A stretch of 64,000 bases of DNA from Calditrichia bacterium (lineage in GTDB: Bacteria; Calditrichota; Calditrichia; RBG-13-44-9; J075), in contig JANQRS010000011.1 in the NCBI GenBank assembly GCA_028284445.1, positions 316,321 through 380,320 of the forward strand, written 5' to 3'. Under the pieces are notes generated by a model that did not search any database, had not been told where the DNA came from, and saw nothing but the letters and a program-made list of their open reading frames with translations. Numbering within the stretch: the first letter of the stretch is position 1; each line of letters opens with the position of its first letter. The position numbers were made by a program, and so were the translations under genes. This document shows, in pieces, positions 1-7,262 of this stretch.

Positions 1-19
1 AATAAATGATTGGTGAAAT

Positions 20-472
20 ATGGGTAAATTGATTGGTGGTGGTGGACTTATTGCGATCGCCCTGTTTATGTTACTTGGCTTTGCGAATGCTTCCGGAAAT
101 ATGTCGGCCCTGGTTGCAGGCATAACATTTCTCATTATTGTGGTGGCGCCAGCGATCGGTGGTGCAGCACTGCTAAGATCTCACTTCCAGGAACAATCGC
201 GCTTACAGCGACAGAAGAGCGGATTACGGGATCGCACGATTGAGGCCGAGATTGTAAAACTGGCTGAGAGCAAAGGCGGAAAATTGACTGTTTCCGAAGT
301 TGTTAGTGGACTGGCAATGGATCTTGACGAAGCCAAGACCGCGCTCGACTCACTTCATCAAAACAGCGTCGCCGATATCGAGCTCACAGAAGATGGCATG
401 ATGGTATACACTTTTTTTGAAGCCAAACACCTGCCAGGCAAAAGCACAAGTCGCGGAGTATTAGATGACTAA
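20..472 (+). CDS. Two-helix membrane protein with cytoplasmic helical tail
   Basis: Family not recognised. The 150-residue product has two hydrophobic segments (about residues 4-24 and 30-52) followed by a charged, soluble tail. Residues 75-130 read like a small winged-helix or helical module: a run beginning TIEAEIVKLAESKGGKLTVSE is followed by two short helices and a beta-like VADIELTEDGMMVYTF. This is the layout of membrane proteins that present a small DNA- or protein-binding tail in the cytoplasm, but the fold is inferred from pattern only. The ATG is preceded by a purine-rich GGTGAAAT. The stop overlaps the start of the zinc-ribbon gene by 8 bases, so the two are almost certainly co-translated and probably act together. 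Confidence 0.75.
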   Translation: MGKLIGGGGLIAIALFMLLGFANASGNMSALVAGITFLIIVVAPAIGGAALLRSHFQEQSRLQRQKSGLRDRTIEAEIVKLAESKGGKLTVSEVVSGLAMDLDEAKTALDSLHQNSVADIELTEDGMMVYTFFEAKHLPGKSTSRGVLDD

Positions 473-1202
473 ACTGGAAACCAAATACGATTGCCCGGTA
501 TGCCTGGGCGTTAAAATGTCCAAAATGCACGTGCCGGAAATTCGCGGACTGACAATCGACTTCTGCAGCCGATGCGGTGGTTTCTGGTTTGATCAGGGTG
601 AAGTGAAAATGCTGCATGATTATCGCCCGAGGTCCATGCTGCGCCGATTGGAGCTAAAAAAAGAGCTTTTCATGATGCAATGCCATTCTTGCCATTCGCG
701 CATGGGCCGCAACGACGAAAAGTGCTCCAACTGTGATTGGAAAAATGTCATCGACTGCCCGGTATGTCATAGAGCACTCAAAGGTGTTACCTACAACAAT
801 CTAAAATTGGACGCCTGCCACAACTGCAAAGGTGTATGGTTCGATGAAATCGAACTGGCAGAGATCTGGAACATGAACTATAACCAGATGACCCAAAAGG
901 CAAGGCGCGGCAAAGACGGCAAACTCGTCGACATCGACGGGGGAGAAGCGGCTGCAATTTTCCTGGACGTCCTCTGGTGGAATCCCGGGCTGATAAGCGC
1001 AGGCGGCGAGATCCTGTCCAGCGCAGGCGGTGCACTGGCCAACGCCGGGGGCGCAGCCGTAGAAGGGCTGTCGAATCTGGACCTTGGCAATGTCGCTGAT
1101 GCAGCCGGCGGCCTCGTTGAAGGCACCGGGGAATTGGCTGGAAGCGTATTCGAGGCGATCGCGAATATCATCGGCGAGATTTTTTCGTCGCTGGATTTCT
1201 AG
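465..1202 (+). CDS. zf-TFIIB zinc-ribbon protein with Gly/Ala-rich hydrophobic tail
   Basis: The 245-residue protein carries two zf-TFIIB modules. The first has CPVC near residue 10 and CSRCGGFWFDQGEV near residues 34-47; the second has CPVC near 101 and CHNCKGVWFDEIEL near 120-133. Between them lies another Cys cluster (CHSC and CSNC, about residues 70-87). The C-terminal 80 residues are rich in Gly, Ala and Ser with regular hydrophobics (SAGGEI, SAGGAL, NAGGAA), suggesting an amphipathic or membrane-associating tail. zf-TFIIB proteins are widespread in bacteria but their role is poorly defined; zinc binding is the safe inference. It overlaps the preceding membrane-protein gene by 8 bases, and a GNAT gene follows 13 bases after its stop. 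Confidence 0.8.
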   Translation: MTKLETKYDCPVCLGVKMSKMHVPEIRGLTIDFCSRCGGFWFDQGEVKMLHDYRPRSMLRRLELKKELFMMQCHSCHSRMGRNDEKCSNCDWKNVIDCPVCHRALKGVTYNNLKLDACHNCKGVWFDEIELAEIWNMNYNQMTQKARRGKDGKLVDIDGGEAAAIFLDVLWWNPGLISAGGEILSSAGGALANAGGAAVEGLSNLDLGNVADAAGGLVEGTGELAGSVFEAIANIIGEIFSSLDF

Positions 1203-1215
1203 AAGAGGCTACACA

Positions 1216-1623
1216 ATGTTTGAAGCAAAGCATGAAGTCCCATCGGTTGATGACTTTCTACACCTGAGAAAAGTGGCGGGATTAAGTCGACGTTCGCGTG
1301 AAGGTGCTGAAATCGCCCTGCCAAGAAGTCTTTTTGCAGTCACGATCTACAAGGCCGAACTTGCCGTCGGCATGGGCCGGGTCGTTGGTGACGGCGGTTG
1401 CAACTTTGAGGTGGTTGATATTGCGGTTGATCCGGATTTCCAGGGACACGGCCTGGGACGCCTGATAATGGAAAATATCATGGCATTTCTCTCCGCCAAT
1501 GCCCCGAGCGATGCCTATGTTTCGATGCTAGCGGATCAACCGGCGTTTTATGAAAAATTTGGCTGGCATAAAACTGCACCGGAAAGCATGGGCATGCACT
1601 GGAAAGCAGGCACGAACGACTAA
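1216..1623 (+). CDS. GNAT-family N-acetyltransferase
   Basis: A 135-residue cytoplasmic acetyltransferase. The acetyl-CoA binding core is visible as DIAVDPDFQGHGLGRLIM (about residues 73-90), matching the GNAT motif A pattern V-x-P-x-x-Q/R-x-x-G-x-G/A, and the C-terminal YEKFGW segment is the typical motif B end. The N-terminus is short, as in the compact single-domain branch of the family. The acceptor substrate cannot be read from sequence. The ATG at 1216 is preceded by AGAGG with good spacing; an open frame extends further upstream inside the zinc-ribbon gene, but that start has no support. It sits 13 bases after the zinc-ribbon gene and converges on the anti-sigma gene. Confidence 0.85.
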   Translation: MFEAKHEVPSVDDFLHLRKVAGLSRRSREGAEIALPRSLFAVTIYKAELAVGMGRVVGDGGCNFEVVDIAVDPDFQGHGLGRLIMENIMAFLSANAPSDAYVSMLADQPAFYEKFGWHKTAPESMGMHWKAGTND

Positions 1624-1637
1624 CCTGTCACCAGCTC

Positions 1638-2246
1638 TTAGTTCCGGGGCCGGGCCAACCCCATGCCAACACCATTCTCCTGCCAGAGCTCTACAATCAA
1701 GCCATCAATCTCCAGAACCTTATGCTGCGGGTAGCGCGCCAGAACCCCTTCCTGCAGCTTGAATTGGTATAAGGTGCATTTTTCACCGGATGTATTTTCC
1801 AAGTCAATTTGAGCAGCGATTTGCTGGTCGATGGAGCAGTAGCGACCACCGAGCAAACGATACGCATCCGATTCAAACTGTGGCTCAGTCAAAGCGAAAT
1901 CCAATTTACCCAGAGCTTGTGCCAGATCGCTATAATCGCCTGTACGATGCTCCATCTCCAGGGCTTTTAAATGATTTTTGGCCACCTGCCTGGAAATATC
2001 CTTATGCCACTGATTCGACACCATTATTTGCAGCAGTTGAAATCCGACAAGGAGACACACTGTGGCAGCGACGGCAGCAAGCACGAGCCCTCCCGACGTG
2101 CGCTTCCCGTGTAATTCAAGAGTTTTTTCTTCCGGGGACGAATTCTCGACTTGCTCCACCAGATGTGTCAACATATCTGCAGACATATTCTTCGAGCCAT
2201 AAAACCTGCCAATGCCCTGGTCCAGGCGATCAAAGTTTTCAGCCAT
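1638..2246 (-). CDS. Putative transmembrane anti-sigma factor
   Basis: The 202-residue product has a cytoplasmic N-terminal region, one membrane helix (about residues 52-76, GLVLAAVAATVCLLVGFQLLQ) and a C-terminal domain of about 120 residues predicted outside the cytoplasm. It directly follows an ECF sigma gene and overlaps it by 8 bases (ATGGCTGA), the classic arrangement of a membrane anti-sigma with its partner. It lacks the HxxxCxxC zinc motif of ZAS-type anti-sigma factors, so the assignment rests on topology and context. GGGAGG upstream of the ATG at 2246 supports this start over an open frame reaching 2390. The exported part has two Cys residues that might sense redox state; that is speculation. 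Confidence 0.65.
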   Translation of the reverse strand: MAENFDRLDQGIGRFYGSKNMSADMLTHLVEQVENSSPEEKTLELHGKRTSGGLVLAAVAATVCLLVGFQLLQIMVSNQWHKDISRQVAKNHLKALEMEHRTGDYSDLAQALGKLDFALTEPQFESDAYRLLGGRYCSIDQQIAAQIDLENTSGEKCTLYQFKLQEGVLARYPQHKVLEIDGLIVELWQENGVGMGLARPRN

Positions 2247-2736
2247 TGGATGCCGCCTCCCTCTTACCGGGTTCACTGCTTTCAAGGATATGACGAAGCC
2301 GCCCTTTGATGCGATGTAGCCTGCTAAGGACGGTGCCGCGAGGGCTATCAGTAAGCTCGCTGAGCTCTCTTGCTGTGTATCCTTCAACAACGCTTAGAAA
2401 AAGCAATTCTCTTTCGCCATCGCTTAATTGACCAAGCGCCTCATCCATTCTGTCATCGAAGTCCATAAGCACCAGGTCATCATCCGGCATTTCGCTGTGA
2501 ATTGCCTCAGAGAAGGGTTCCACCTGAAGCAAATTGCGCCTGCGTCCGGCATCGATGTATCGATTTCGAATGGAGCGGAACAGATAAGGCACGTTCCAGG
2601 GACCACCCAATCTACTAATCGCATAGCAGGCTTCCTGCACCAGTTCTTCCGCATCCATCCGGTTGTGGGTTAGTGAATAGGCATAGCGGAAACCTCGCTG
2701 CAAGAGCGCTTCTATGGATTGACCTGACTTATTCAC
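2239..2736 (-). CDS. ECF-type RNA polymerase sigma factor
   Basis: A 165-residue sigma-70 family protein of extracytoplasmic-function size, with region 2 and region 4 only. Region 2 shows the core-binding helix pattern (RMDAEELVQEACYAI, about residues 26-40, then FRSIRNRYIDAGRRR). Region 4 is a clear helix-turn-helix (LSDGERELLFLSVVEGY, then ARELSELTDSPRGTVLSRLHR, about residues 104-143), which recognises the -35 element. It starts at GTG with GGGG just upstream. The overlapping downstream gene encodes a membrane protein that is probably its anti-sigma, so activity is likely controlled by an envelope signal. ECF units commonly autoregulate, but no promoter motif was established here. Confidence 0.92.
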   Translation of the reverse strand: MNKSGQSIEALLQRGFRYAYSLTHNRMDAEELVQEACYAISRLGGPWNVPYLFRSIRNRYIDAGRRRNLLQVEPFSEAIHSEMPDDDLVLMDFDDRMDEALGQLSDGERELLFLSVVEGYTARELSELTDSPRGTVLSRLHRIKGRLRHILESSEPGKREAASNG

Positions 2737-2782
2737 TCAAACCCCACGTGAGAATCCCCCTTAAATGCCCGCATGATTGTGC

Positions 2783-3220
2783 CTAGCCTCTTACTGATGT
2801 TTTCTCGACTGCCGCCACCAACTCGGCGCCCATCTCCTTCAAGGTCTGCGTCGACTTTAGCCTGGTAATCACCTTACGTGTCTTGCCATCAACCAGGAGA
2901 ATGAAGCCGGTTTTGCCATTGTTTTGCTTCCATACATCACCCAGGCCTAAAGACTCGGCGAGAAACTTTGACTGTTTACGATTGAAGTCACGCGTATGAT
3001 CCAGCGTCACATACAAGACTGGTTTGGTGTCAAACTTGGCCTGCAACTCCTCAAAAACATTTCCCATCGCCTTACAGGAACCGCACCAGTCGGCGTGAAA
3101 TTTTACCGCGATGATTTCCGGTGCCGCATCTTCGTTTTCTCCGGCACTCATCAGGGAAACATTTATGACTGCAAATAGAAGACTTAAAATCAAAATGCTA
3201 TTTCTCAGTGTGGCTGTCAT
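2783..3220 (-). CDS. Exported thioredoxin-like protein
   Basis: A 145-residue thioredoxin-fold protein. A signal peptide or anchor covers residues 1-27 and is followed by a strand and the active site ADWCGSCKAM (about residues 43-52). The CGSC pair is intact, so redox activity is expected. The rest resembles the thioredoxin family DUF953/thioredoxin_7 branch, with a cis-Pro region that is weak (KTGFILLVDGKT) rather than the classical TP. It would act outside the cytoplasm in disulfide exchange or peroxide/cytochrome maturation chemistry; the partner is unknown. The ATG at 3220 is preceded by AAAGG. It lies just upstream of the ECF sigma operon in the same orientation, 46 bases away, and could belong to the same stress-related unit. 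Confidence 0.85.
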   Translation of the reverse strand: MTATLRNSILILSLLFAVINVSLMSAGENEDAAPEIIAVKFHADWCGSCKAMGNVFEELQAKFDTKPVLYVTLDHTRDFNRKQSKFLAESLGLGDVWKQNNGKTGFILLVDGKTRKVITRLKSTQTLKEMGAELVAAVEKTSVRG

Positions 3221-3400
3221 GACATGAACCTTTCGTCGTTTGGTTTTAACACACGTTTACATTGCAAAACGGATGGAAAGCCTTTTTGATTGCAACAAGC
3301 CTTGATTTTTTTGAAAAATCACAAGAAGGCAATTTGCAAGGATGCCAAAGCCGGTATTATATTTGAGCGGAGTGCACACGGATCCAATTGAGAAAACACT

Positions 3401-3901
3401 GTGATTGCAAAGATCTTTTACTACACATTTGCTTTATTCCTGATCTCATCTCTGCTTATCTGGGTAGAGTATGGTTTTTTCGCGAATATCTTTTTGTTCG
3501 TTGGGAGTCTTGCTTTTACTGTCGCGGGATTTTTGTCTCGGGAAGTGATGCGCACCAGCTTTATTCCAACCATAATCATTGGCGCTATCTTGACCATTGG
3601 AATAGGCATTGCGTTCAGCATTGCACTGGATCGTTGGACCCGCCAGGAAGGGGACAAGATAGTTGCTGCTATTGAAGCATTTTATGCCGATGAACAACGC
3701 GTGCCGGTCGCACTGTCTGAGCTCCAACCGAAGTATCTGACGAATATTCCAAGATGTAAGAACAGACTTTCAACGCCGCCGTTTGAGTATGTAAGATTGA
3801 ATAGATTCAACTTTGAGCTAATCTATCGCGATGCAACCGGCATAACAGACTATACCAAATCCGGCAGCAGTCGCCCATGGAAAAGTCGGCCGTTTTTCTA
3901 A
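3401..3901 (+). CDS. Membrane protein with pseudopilin-like C-terminal segment
   Basis: Family not recognised. The 166-residue protein has three hydrophobic segments (about residues 5-22, 26-45 and 51-74) followed by a soluble domain of about 90 residues. The start of that domain (EGDKIVAAIEAFYADEQRVPVALSELQPKYL) resembles the helix-turn that follows the membrane helix in type II secretion/type IV pseudopilins, where a YxxDxxxxPxxLxxL pattern is common. No prepilin peptidase site is present, so it is not a pilin itself. The start is a GTG at 3401. The next reading frame begins 25 bases before its stop. Confidence 0.65.
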   Translation: MIAKIFYYTFALFLISSLLIWVEYGFFANIFLFVGSLAFTVAGFLSREVMRTSFIPTIIIGAILTIGIGIAFSIALDRWTRQEGDKIVAAIEAFYADEQRVPVALSELQPKYLTNIPRCKNRLSTPPFEYVRLNRFNFELIYRDATGITDYTKSGSSRPWKSRPFF

Positions 3902-4521
3902 GCCCCCAAACAACTGTCAACCAACACCTAACAACTGTCAACCTTTTGCCAAGAAACGTTCACAAAATCCTCATCGTCGACCTTGAAGCCACCTGCTGGG
4001 AGACTTCGCCACCGAAGGGCGAAGTCTCTGACATTATCGAAGTGGGCATCGCCCTTCTCGATACCGTCTCTCTACGTATTTCCGGAAAACGAGCTATCTT
4101 CGTTAAGCCGAGTCGCTCAACCATCAGTCCTTTTTGCACCGAATTGACGACAATCACGCCGCAACTTGTTGCGAATGCACATCGTCTAAAAGATGTCTGC
4201 GCTCTATTGCGCAAGGAATATCAGAGTCACAAGCACATTTGGGCCAGCTACGGCGACTACGATCGCAAGATGTTGCAACGCAGTTGTGACGATCTCGGCA
4301 TCGATTATCCAATGAGCAGAACCCACATCAACATCAAGAGCCTGTTTGCTGTCTTGCTAGGTGAAAAACGGGAATGTGGTTTGCAGGCTGCGCTGGCGAA
4401 ATTTGGTCTATCCTTCGAAGGCATTCATCACCGTGGTGCCGACGACGCATACAATATAGCTCGCGTGCTTCAACAGTTGATGTTGCGAACACGGGGCACA
4501 ACTGATATTGGACAGGATTAA
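3877..4521 (+). CDS. DEDDh 3'-5' exonuclease, KapD/ERI-1-like
   Basis: An RNase T-type exonuclease fold. The three Exo motifs are visible: VDLEATCWE (Exo I with D and E, about residues 35-43), SYGDYDRKML (Exo II Asp, near residue 128) and HHRGADDAYNIARVL (Exo III with catalytic His and Asp, about residues 185-199). It should use two metal ions to trim 3' ends of RNA or DNA; the insertions resemble the KapD/ERI-1 group. The start is uncertain. ATG 3877 would overlap the previous gene and translate a stretch (3908-3943) with a repeated CAACTGTCAAC word that looks non-coding, so TTG 3946 is a credible alternative. Its last codons lie inside the terminator-like repeat at 4510-4583. Confidence 0.82.
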   Translation: MEKSAVFLSPQTTVNQHLTTVNLLPRNVHKILIVDLEATCWETSPPKGEVSDIIEVGIALLDTVSLRISGKRAIFVKPSRSTISPFCTELTTITPQLVANAHRLKDVCALLRKEYQSHKHIWASYGDYDRKMLQRSCDDLGIDYPMSRTHINIKSLFAVLLGEKRECGLQAALAKFGLSFEGIHHRGADDAYNIARVLQQLMLRTRGTTDIGQD

Positions 4522-4583
4522 CAGGATAACAGGATCCTGAATTCATTTTGTAAATCCTGTAAATCCTGTCGAGGTCCTTTTTT
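4510..4583 (+). terminator. Word-repeat hairpin terminator
   Basis: The left arm GGACAGGATTAACAGGAT (4510-4527) pairs imperfectly with the right arm containing AAATCCTGTAAATCCTGTC and GGTCC (4552-4577), then a run of six T (4578-4583). The unit word CAGGAT/ATCCTG is repeated several times. It contains the stop codon of the exonuclease gene and precedes the hydrolase gene. It probably works as a Rho-independent terminator built from a dispersed intergenic repeat family. Confidence 0.6.
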
Positions 4584-4603
4584 CTTATTGGAGGAATTCG
4601 TCG

Positions 4604-5947
4604 ATGAAACGAGCAGGCAATCTTCTTCTTTGTTCTTTGTGCTCTGCAATGCTGCTGCAACCGTTACTCGCTCAAGAGACAAATGACATCCTTGGCTACT
4701 GGGAAGGTGGCTTTGTTCGCGAAAGCGCTATTATGCCCTTCAGTCTTGATATTTACAATCAGGACGGCGAATTGAGGATTGTCTTTACCCGTCCGGAGTA
4801 TGCCCCGTTTCGTGTTCGCAATCCGCAGCACATCGGAACTAAGCTGACTTTTGAAACCTGGTACGGTCGTGCTGACTTGGATGTAGATCCGGTTGGTGAT
4901 CTGCGCGGTGTCCTCGTAAAAGACGAGACCCTGCCAACAACGATCCACTTACGCAAAGTGCTAAAACCGGCTCTGCCGAAAATCGAGCTACAGGATATCA
5001 CATTTGCCAATGGAGAGGTGACGCTTGCTGGTACGCTGGTATTGCCGGAAGGATCGCAGCTTGTCCCCGGATACGTTTTTGTGCAGGGGAGAGGCTATGG
5101 TTCCCGACGCCAGTTCCTGGCCCATGCCATCGAATTTGCCCGGCGCGGTATCGCTAGTCTGGTATTTGACGGCCGCGGACGCGGCAAGTCCGGCGGAGAT
5201 CCCAAGACCATGACAGCTGAAGATCGCTACGATGATGCCCTTGCCGCGCTGAACTTTCTTGCCGATCAGCCTCGCGTTGACAAGGACAGACTGGGGATGT
5301 TTGGTCATAGTGCCGGTGGCTGGATTGTGCCGATGGTTGCGCAGCGCAGTCAAATACCCAAATGGCTCATTCTGCAGGTAGGTCCGGCGGAGCGACAAGC
5401 ATTGCAGCAGGCTCACGTTGTACAGGCAATCATGAAGCGCAGTGAAAAAGGCTTTACGGAAGAAGAATTGCAAGCCGCCTTTGAGCACCAAAAGGCCCTC
5501 GTTGAAATGTCGGAAGCAGGCACCGCCTGGGAAATCATCTCCAATCGCGTGGAGGCAGCCAAAGGCACGCGTTGGGCAGAATATAGTGATATGCCCGAAA
5601 GCTATGAAAACGGGGAACTGGATTACTTCCGGCGTCAACCCTACAACTCTGAAGCAGCGCTAGCGTCGCTGAAGATCCCCATCCTGGCATTCTATGGTGC
5701 CGAAGACTTTGTTGTGCCACCCGAGCACAATGTGCCACGCCTTAAGGAATTAATGGCAGAAGCGGGCAACACAAACTTCAAAATTGTGGTTTTCCCGAAT
5801 ATTGGTCACGCAATGGAAACCACCTCCGGTATGTATGGTTTGGCCGAGAGCTGGCCAAACAGATATTTTCAGTGGTCGCGCAGGCCACCGGATTATTTTA
5901 ACATTATATTTGATTGGGTTTTGCCGCTCTCTGGTGTAAAAAATTAG
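4604..5947 (+). CDS. Secreted alpha/beta hydrolase (peptidase S9/BAAT-like)
   Basis: A 447-residue exported hydrolase. A signal peptide (residues 1-24, ending LLAQ) is followed by a beta-rich domain of about 110 residues and an alpha/beta-hydrolase domain. The nucleophile elbow is GHSAGG (Ser236), the acid is Asp368 in YGAEDFVVPP and the base is His402 in NIGHAME, so the triad is complete. The oxyanion region is GRGYGS and the FDGRGRGKS loop is typical of acyl-peptide hydrolase/X-Pro-type or esterase enzymes. The substrate is undetermined; esterase or peptidase activity in the periplasm is most likely. GGAGG sits 10 bases upstream of the ATG. A second, shorter alpha/beta hydrolase follows. 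Confidence 0.85.
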   Translation: MKRAGNLLLCSLCSAMLLQPLLAQETNDILGYWEGGFVRESAIMPFSLDIYNQDGELRIVFTRPEYAPFRVRNPQHIGTKLTFETWYGRADLDVDPVGDLRGVLVKDETLPTTIHLRKVLKPALPKIELQDITFANGEVTLAGTLVLPEGSQLVPGYVFVQGRGYGSRRQFLAHAIEFARRGIASLVFDGRGRGKSGGDPKTMTAEDRYDDALAALNFLADQPRVDKDRLGMFGHSAGGWIVPMVAQRSQIPKWLILQVGPAERQALQQAHVVQAIMKRSEKGFTEEELQAAFEHQKALVEMSEAGTAWEIISNRVEAAKGTRWAEYSDMPESYENGELDYFRRQPYNSEAALASLKIPILAFYGAEDFVVPPEHNVPRLKELMAEAGNTNFKIVVFPNIGHAMETTSGMYGLAESWPNRYFQWSRRPPDYFNIIFDWVLPLSGVKN

Positions 5948-6036
5948 GCCCTGAGTGGAGACATCAATAAAATTGTCAAAAAAGTGACGATTAAAAGGAA
6001 TATAAGCAAGATTGTTAATAGATCCGGAACATATCA

Positions 6037-6750
6037 ATGAGCAAGAATGAACTGCCGGCACTCATCTTACTGCCCGGTATGCACGGAAGCAGTGATTTAC
6101 TACGAGGGCTGACGATACAAGCCTGGAATACGATGCAAGTTATTCCCTTTGCATATCCTCGCGATGAGTTTTTCAACTATCATGAATTGACGGAAAAGGT
6201 CTTGCGGCGACTGCCCAAAGACAGGCCCTATGTCATTGCAGCATCTTCGTTTTCAGGACCGATTGCAGCTAAGATTGCAGCCCTTGAACCACCAGGGCTT
6301 ATTGGCATCGTATTGATAGCTACTTTTGCAACGAACCCAGGATTCCCCGGTTCGGACAATCTGTTTCCAATTGCCCGTTTTGGTATGACACGATACCCGC
6401 TGCATCGCCGACTGGCCAAAATGTTCTTCCTCAATGGGCATAGCGATGAGACCCTGGTAGACCAATTTCTCAGAGTGGTGGCCGGTGTTAAGCCAACGGT
6501 AATGGCCGCCCGGCTTCAGGAGGTGCTAGGTGTGGATGTTCAGCGCGAGCTGGCTGCCGTCAAAATCCCTGTCCATTACGTTCGGGCAAGTCGCGACCGC
6601 CTGGTGACGCGCCGAAGCTGGCAAACCATTCAAAAGATTTGTCCGGACATGCAAACCACCGTTGTTGAAGGTCCGCACTTGATCAGCCAGGCCAACCCAG
6701 CAGGTGTATGGCAAGGTATTAGGGGATTTCTGGGAATGATCACAAAATGA
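6037..6750 (+). CDS. Cytoplasmic alpha/beta-fold hydrolase
   Basis: A 237-residue single-domain alpha/beta hydrolase without a signal peptide. Strand beta3 and the oxyanion loop are LLPGMHGS (about residues 11-18). The nucleophile elbow is ASSFSGP with Ser73, a serine-first variant of G-x-S-x-G. The acid is likely Asp187 (RASRDRLV) and the base His214 (EGPHLISQ). The spacing is normal for the family, although the elbow lacks the first glycine. Similar proteins are annotated as carboxylesterase or lysophospholipase-like; the substrate cannot be assigned. It lies 89 bases after the secreted hydrolase and is followed by a small membrane protein gene. Confidence 0.8.
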   Translation: MSKNELPALILLPGMHGSSDLLRGLTIQAWNTMQVIPFAYPRDEFFNYHELTEKVLRRLPKDRPYVIAASSFSGPIAAKIAALEPPGLIGIVLIATFATNPGFPGSDNLFPIARFGMTRYPLHRRLAKMFFLNGHSDETLVDQFLRVVAGVKPTVMAARLQEVLGVDVQRELAAVKIPVHYVRASRDRLVTRRSWQTIQKICPDMQTTVVEGPHLISQANPAGVWQGIRGFLGMITK

Positions 6751-6813
6751 CCAAGACAAAGTCGACTCTCCGAAGAAAGTATAGTTCACAACACTGGAAG
6801 TGAAAGCCGCCCA

Positions 6814-7197
6814 ATGATATTCGAATTGATTTTTGGTGTTTTCCTCGAAGTAGTAGGTGGCGCAATATTCGAAGCATTAGCAGCCTTTTTGGGTCGTCCG
6901 CTGGACAAAGCAGAGGCGCACCTTGGATGTGGCTGGTTAGTTAAATTACCATTTTTTGGCTTCGCGGTCGGATTGGCCTCCAAATTACTTTTCGACGAGC
7001 GCGTATTTGACACTTTGTTCTTTCCCGGATTAAGCCTGATAATTGTCCCCATCGCAGGTGGACTCACCATGCACTTGCTAGGGCGTTATATCCTTCCCGA
7101 AGAGTATACCCGCACCATGATGTTCACATTTCCAGGCGGGGCTTTGTTTGCTTTCTCTTTCGCTTTTGCCAGATTTATTGTATTCTATCAAGGATAG
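6814..7197 (+). CDS. Small hydrophobic membrane protein
   Basis: Family not recognised. The 127-residue protein has about four hydrophobic segments: residues 2-24, 42-60, 68-90 and 104-125. A charged loop DKAEAHLGCGWLVK follows the first segment. No catalytic or binding motif is visible. The ATG at 6814 has only a weak upstream purine signal (GAAAG). A long perfect-core hairpin begins 3 bases after its stop and probably terminates its transcript. It may be co-transcribed with the upstream hydrolase, 63 bases away. Confidence 0.65.
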   Translation: MIFELIFGVFLEVVGGAIFEALAAFLGRPLDKAEAHLGCGWLVKLPFFGFAVGLASKLLFDERVFDTLFFPGLSLIIVPIAGGLTMHLLGRYILPEEYTRTMMFTFPGGALFAFSFAFARFIVFYQG

Positions 7198-7200
7198 ATA

Positions 7201-7248
7201 TTCGTTGGACGTTTTCCGTTGACCGTTCAACGGAAAACGATCAACGAA
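7201..7248. repeat. Long intergenic hairpin
   Basis: A near-perfect inverted repeat. The outer arms TTCGTTG (7201-7207) and CAACGAA (7242-7248) and the inner 13-bp arms (7210-7222 and 7227-7239) are separated by a 2x2 internal loop, with a 4-base CCGT tip. It fills the gap between a membrane-protein stop and the amidase start. It probably terminates transcription, or acts as a processing/attenuation structure for the downstream gene, which begins 14 bases later. The core words GTTGACCGTT and CAACGG resemble a dispersed word-repeat. Confidence 0.75.
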
Positions 7249-7262
7249 AAACACGCTCACCT

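Noticed and set aside
4988..5638. A 216-residue minus-strand open frame inside the secreted hydrolase gene
   Set aside because: No recognisable domains and no ribosome binding site; the plus-strand gene explains the region.
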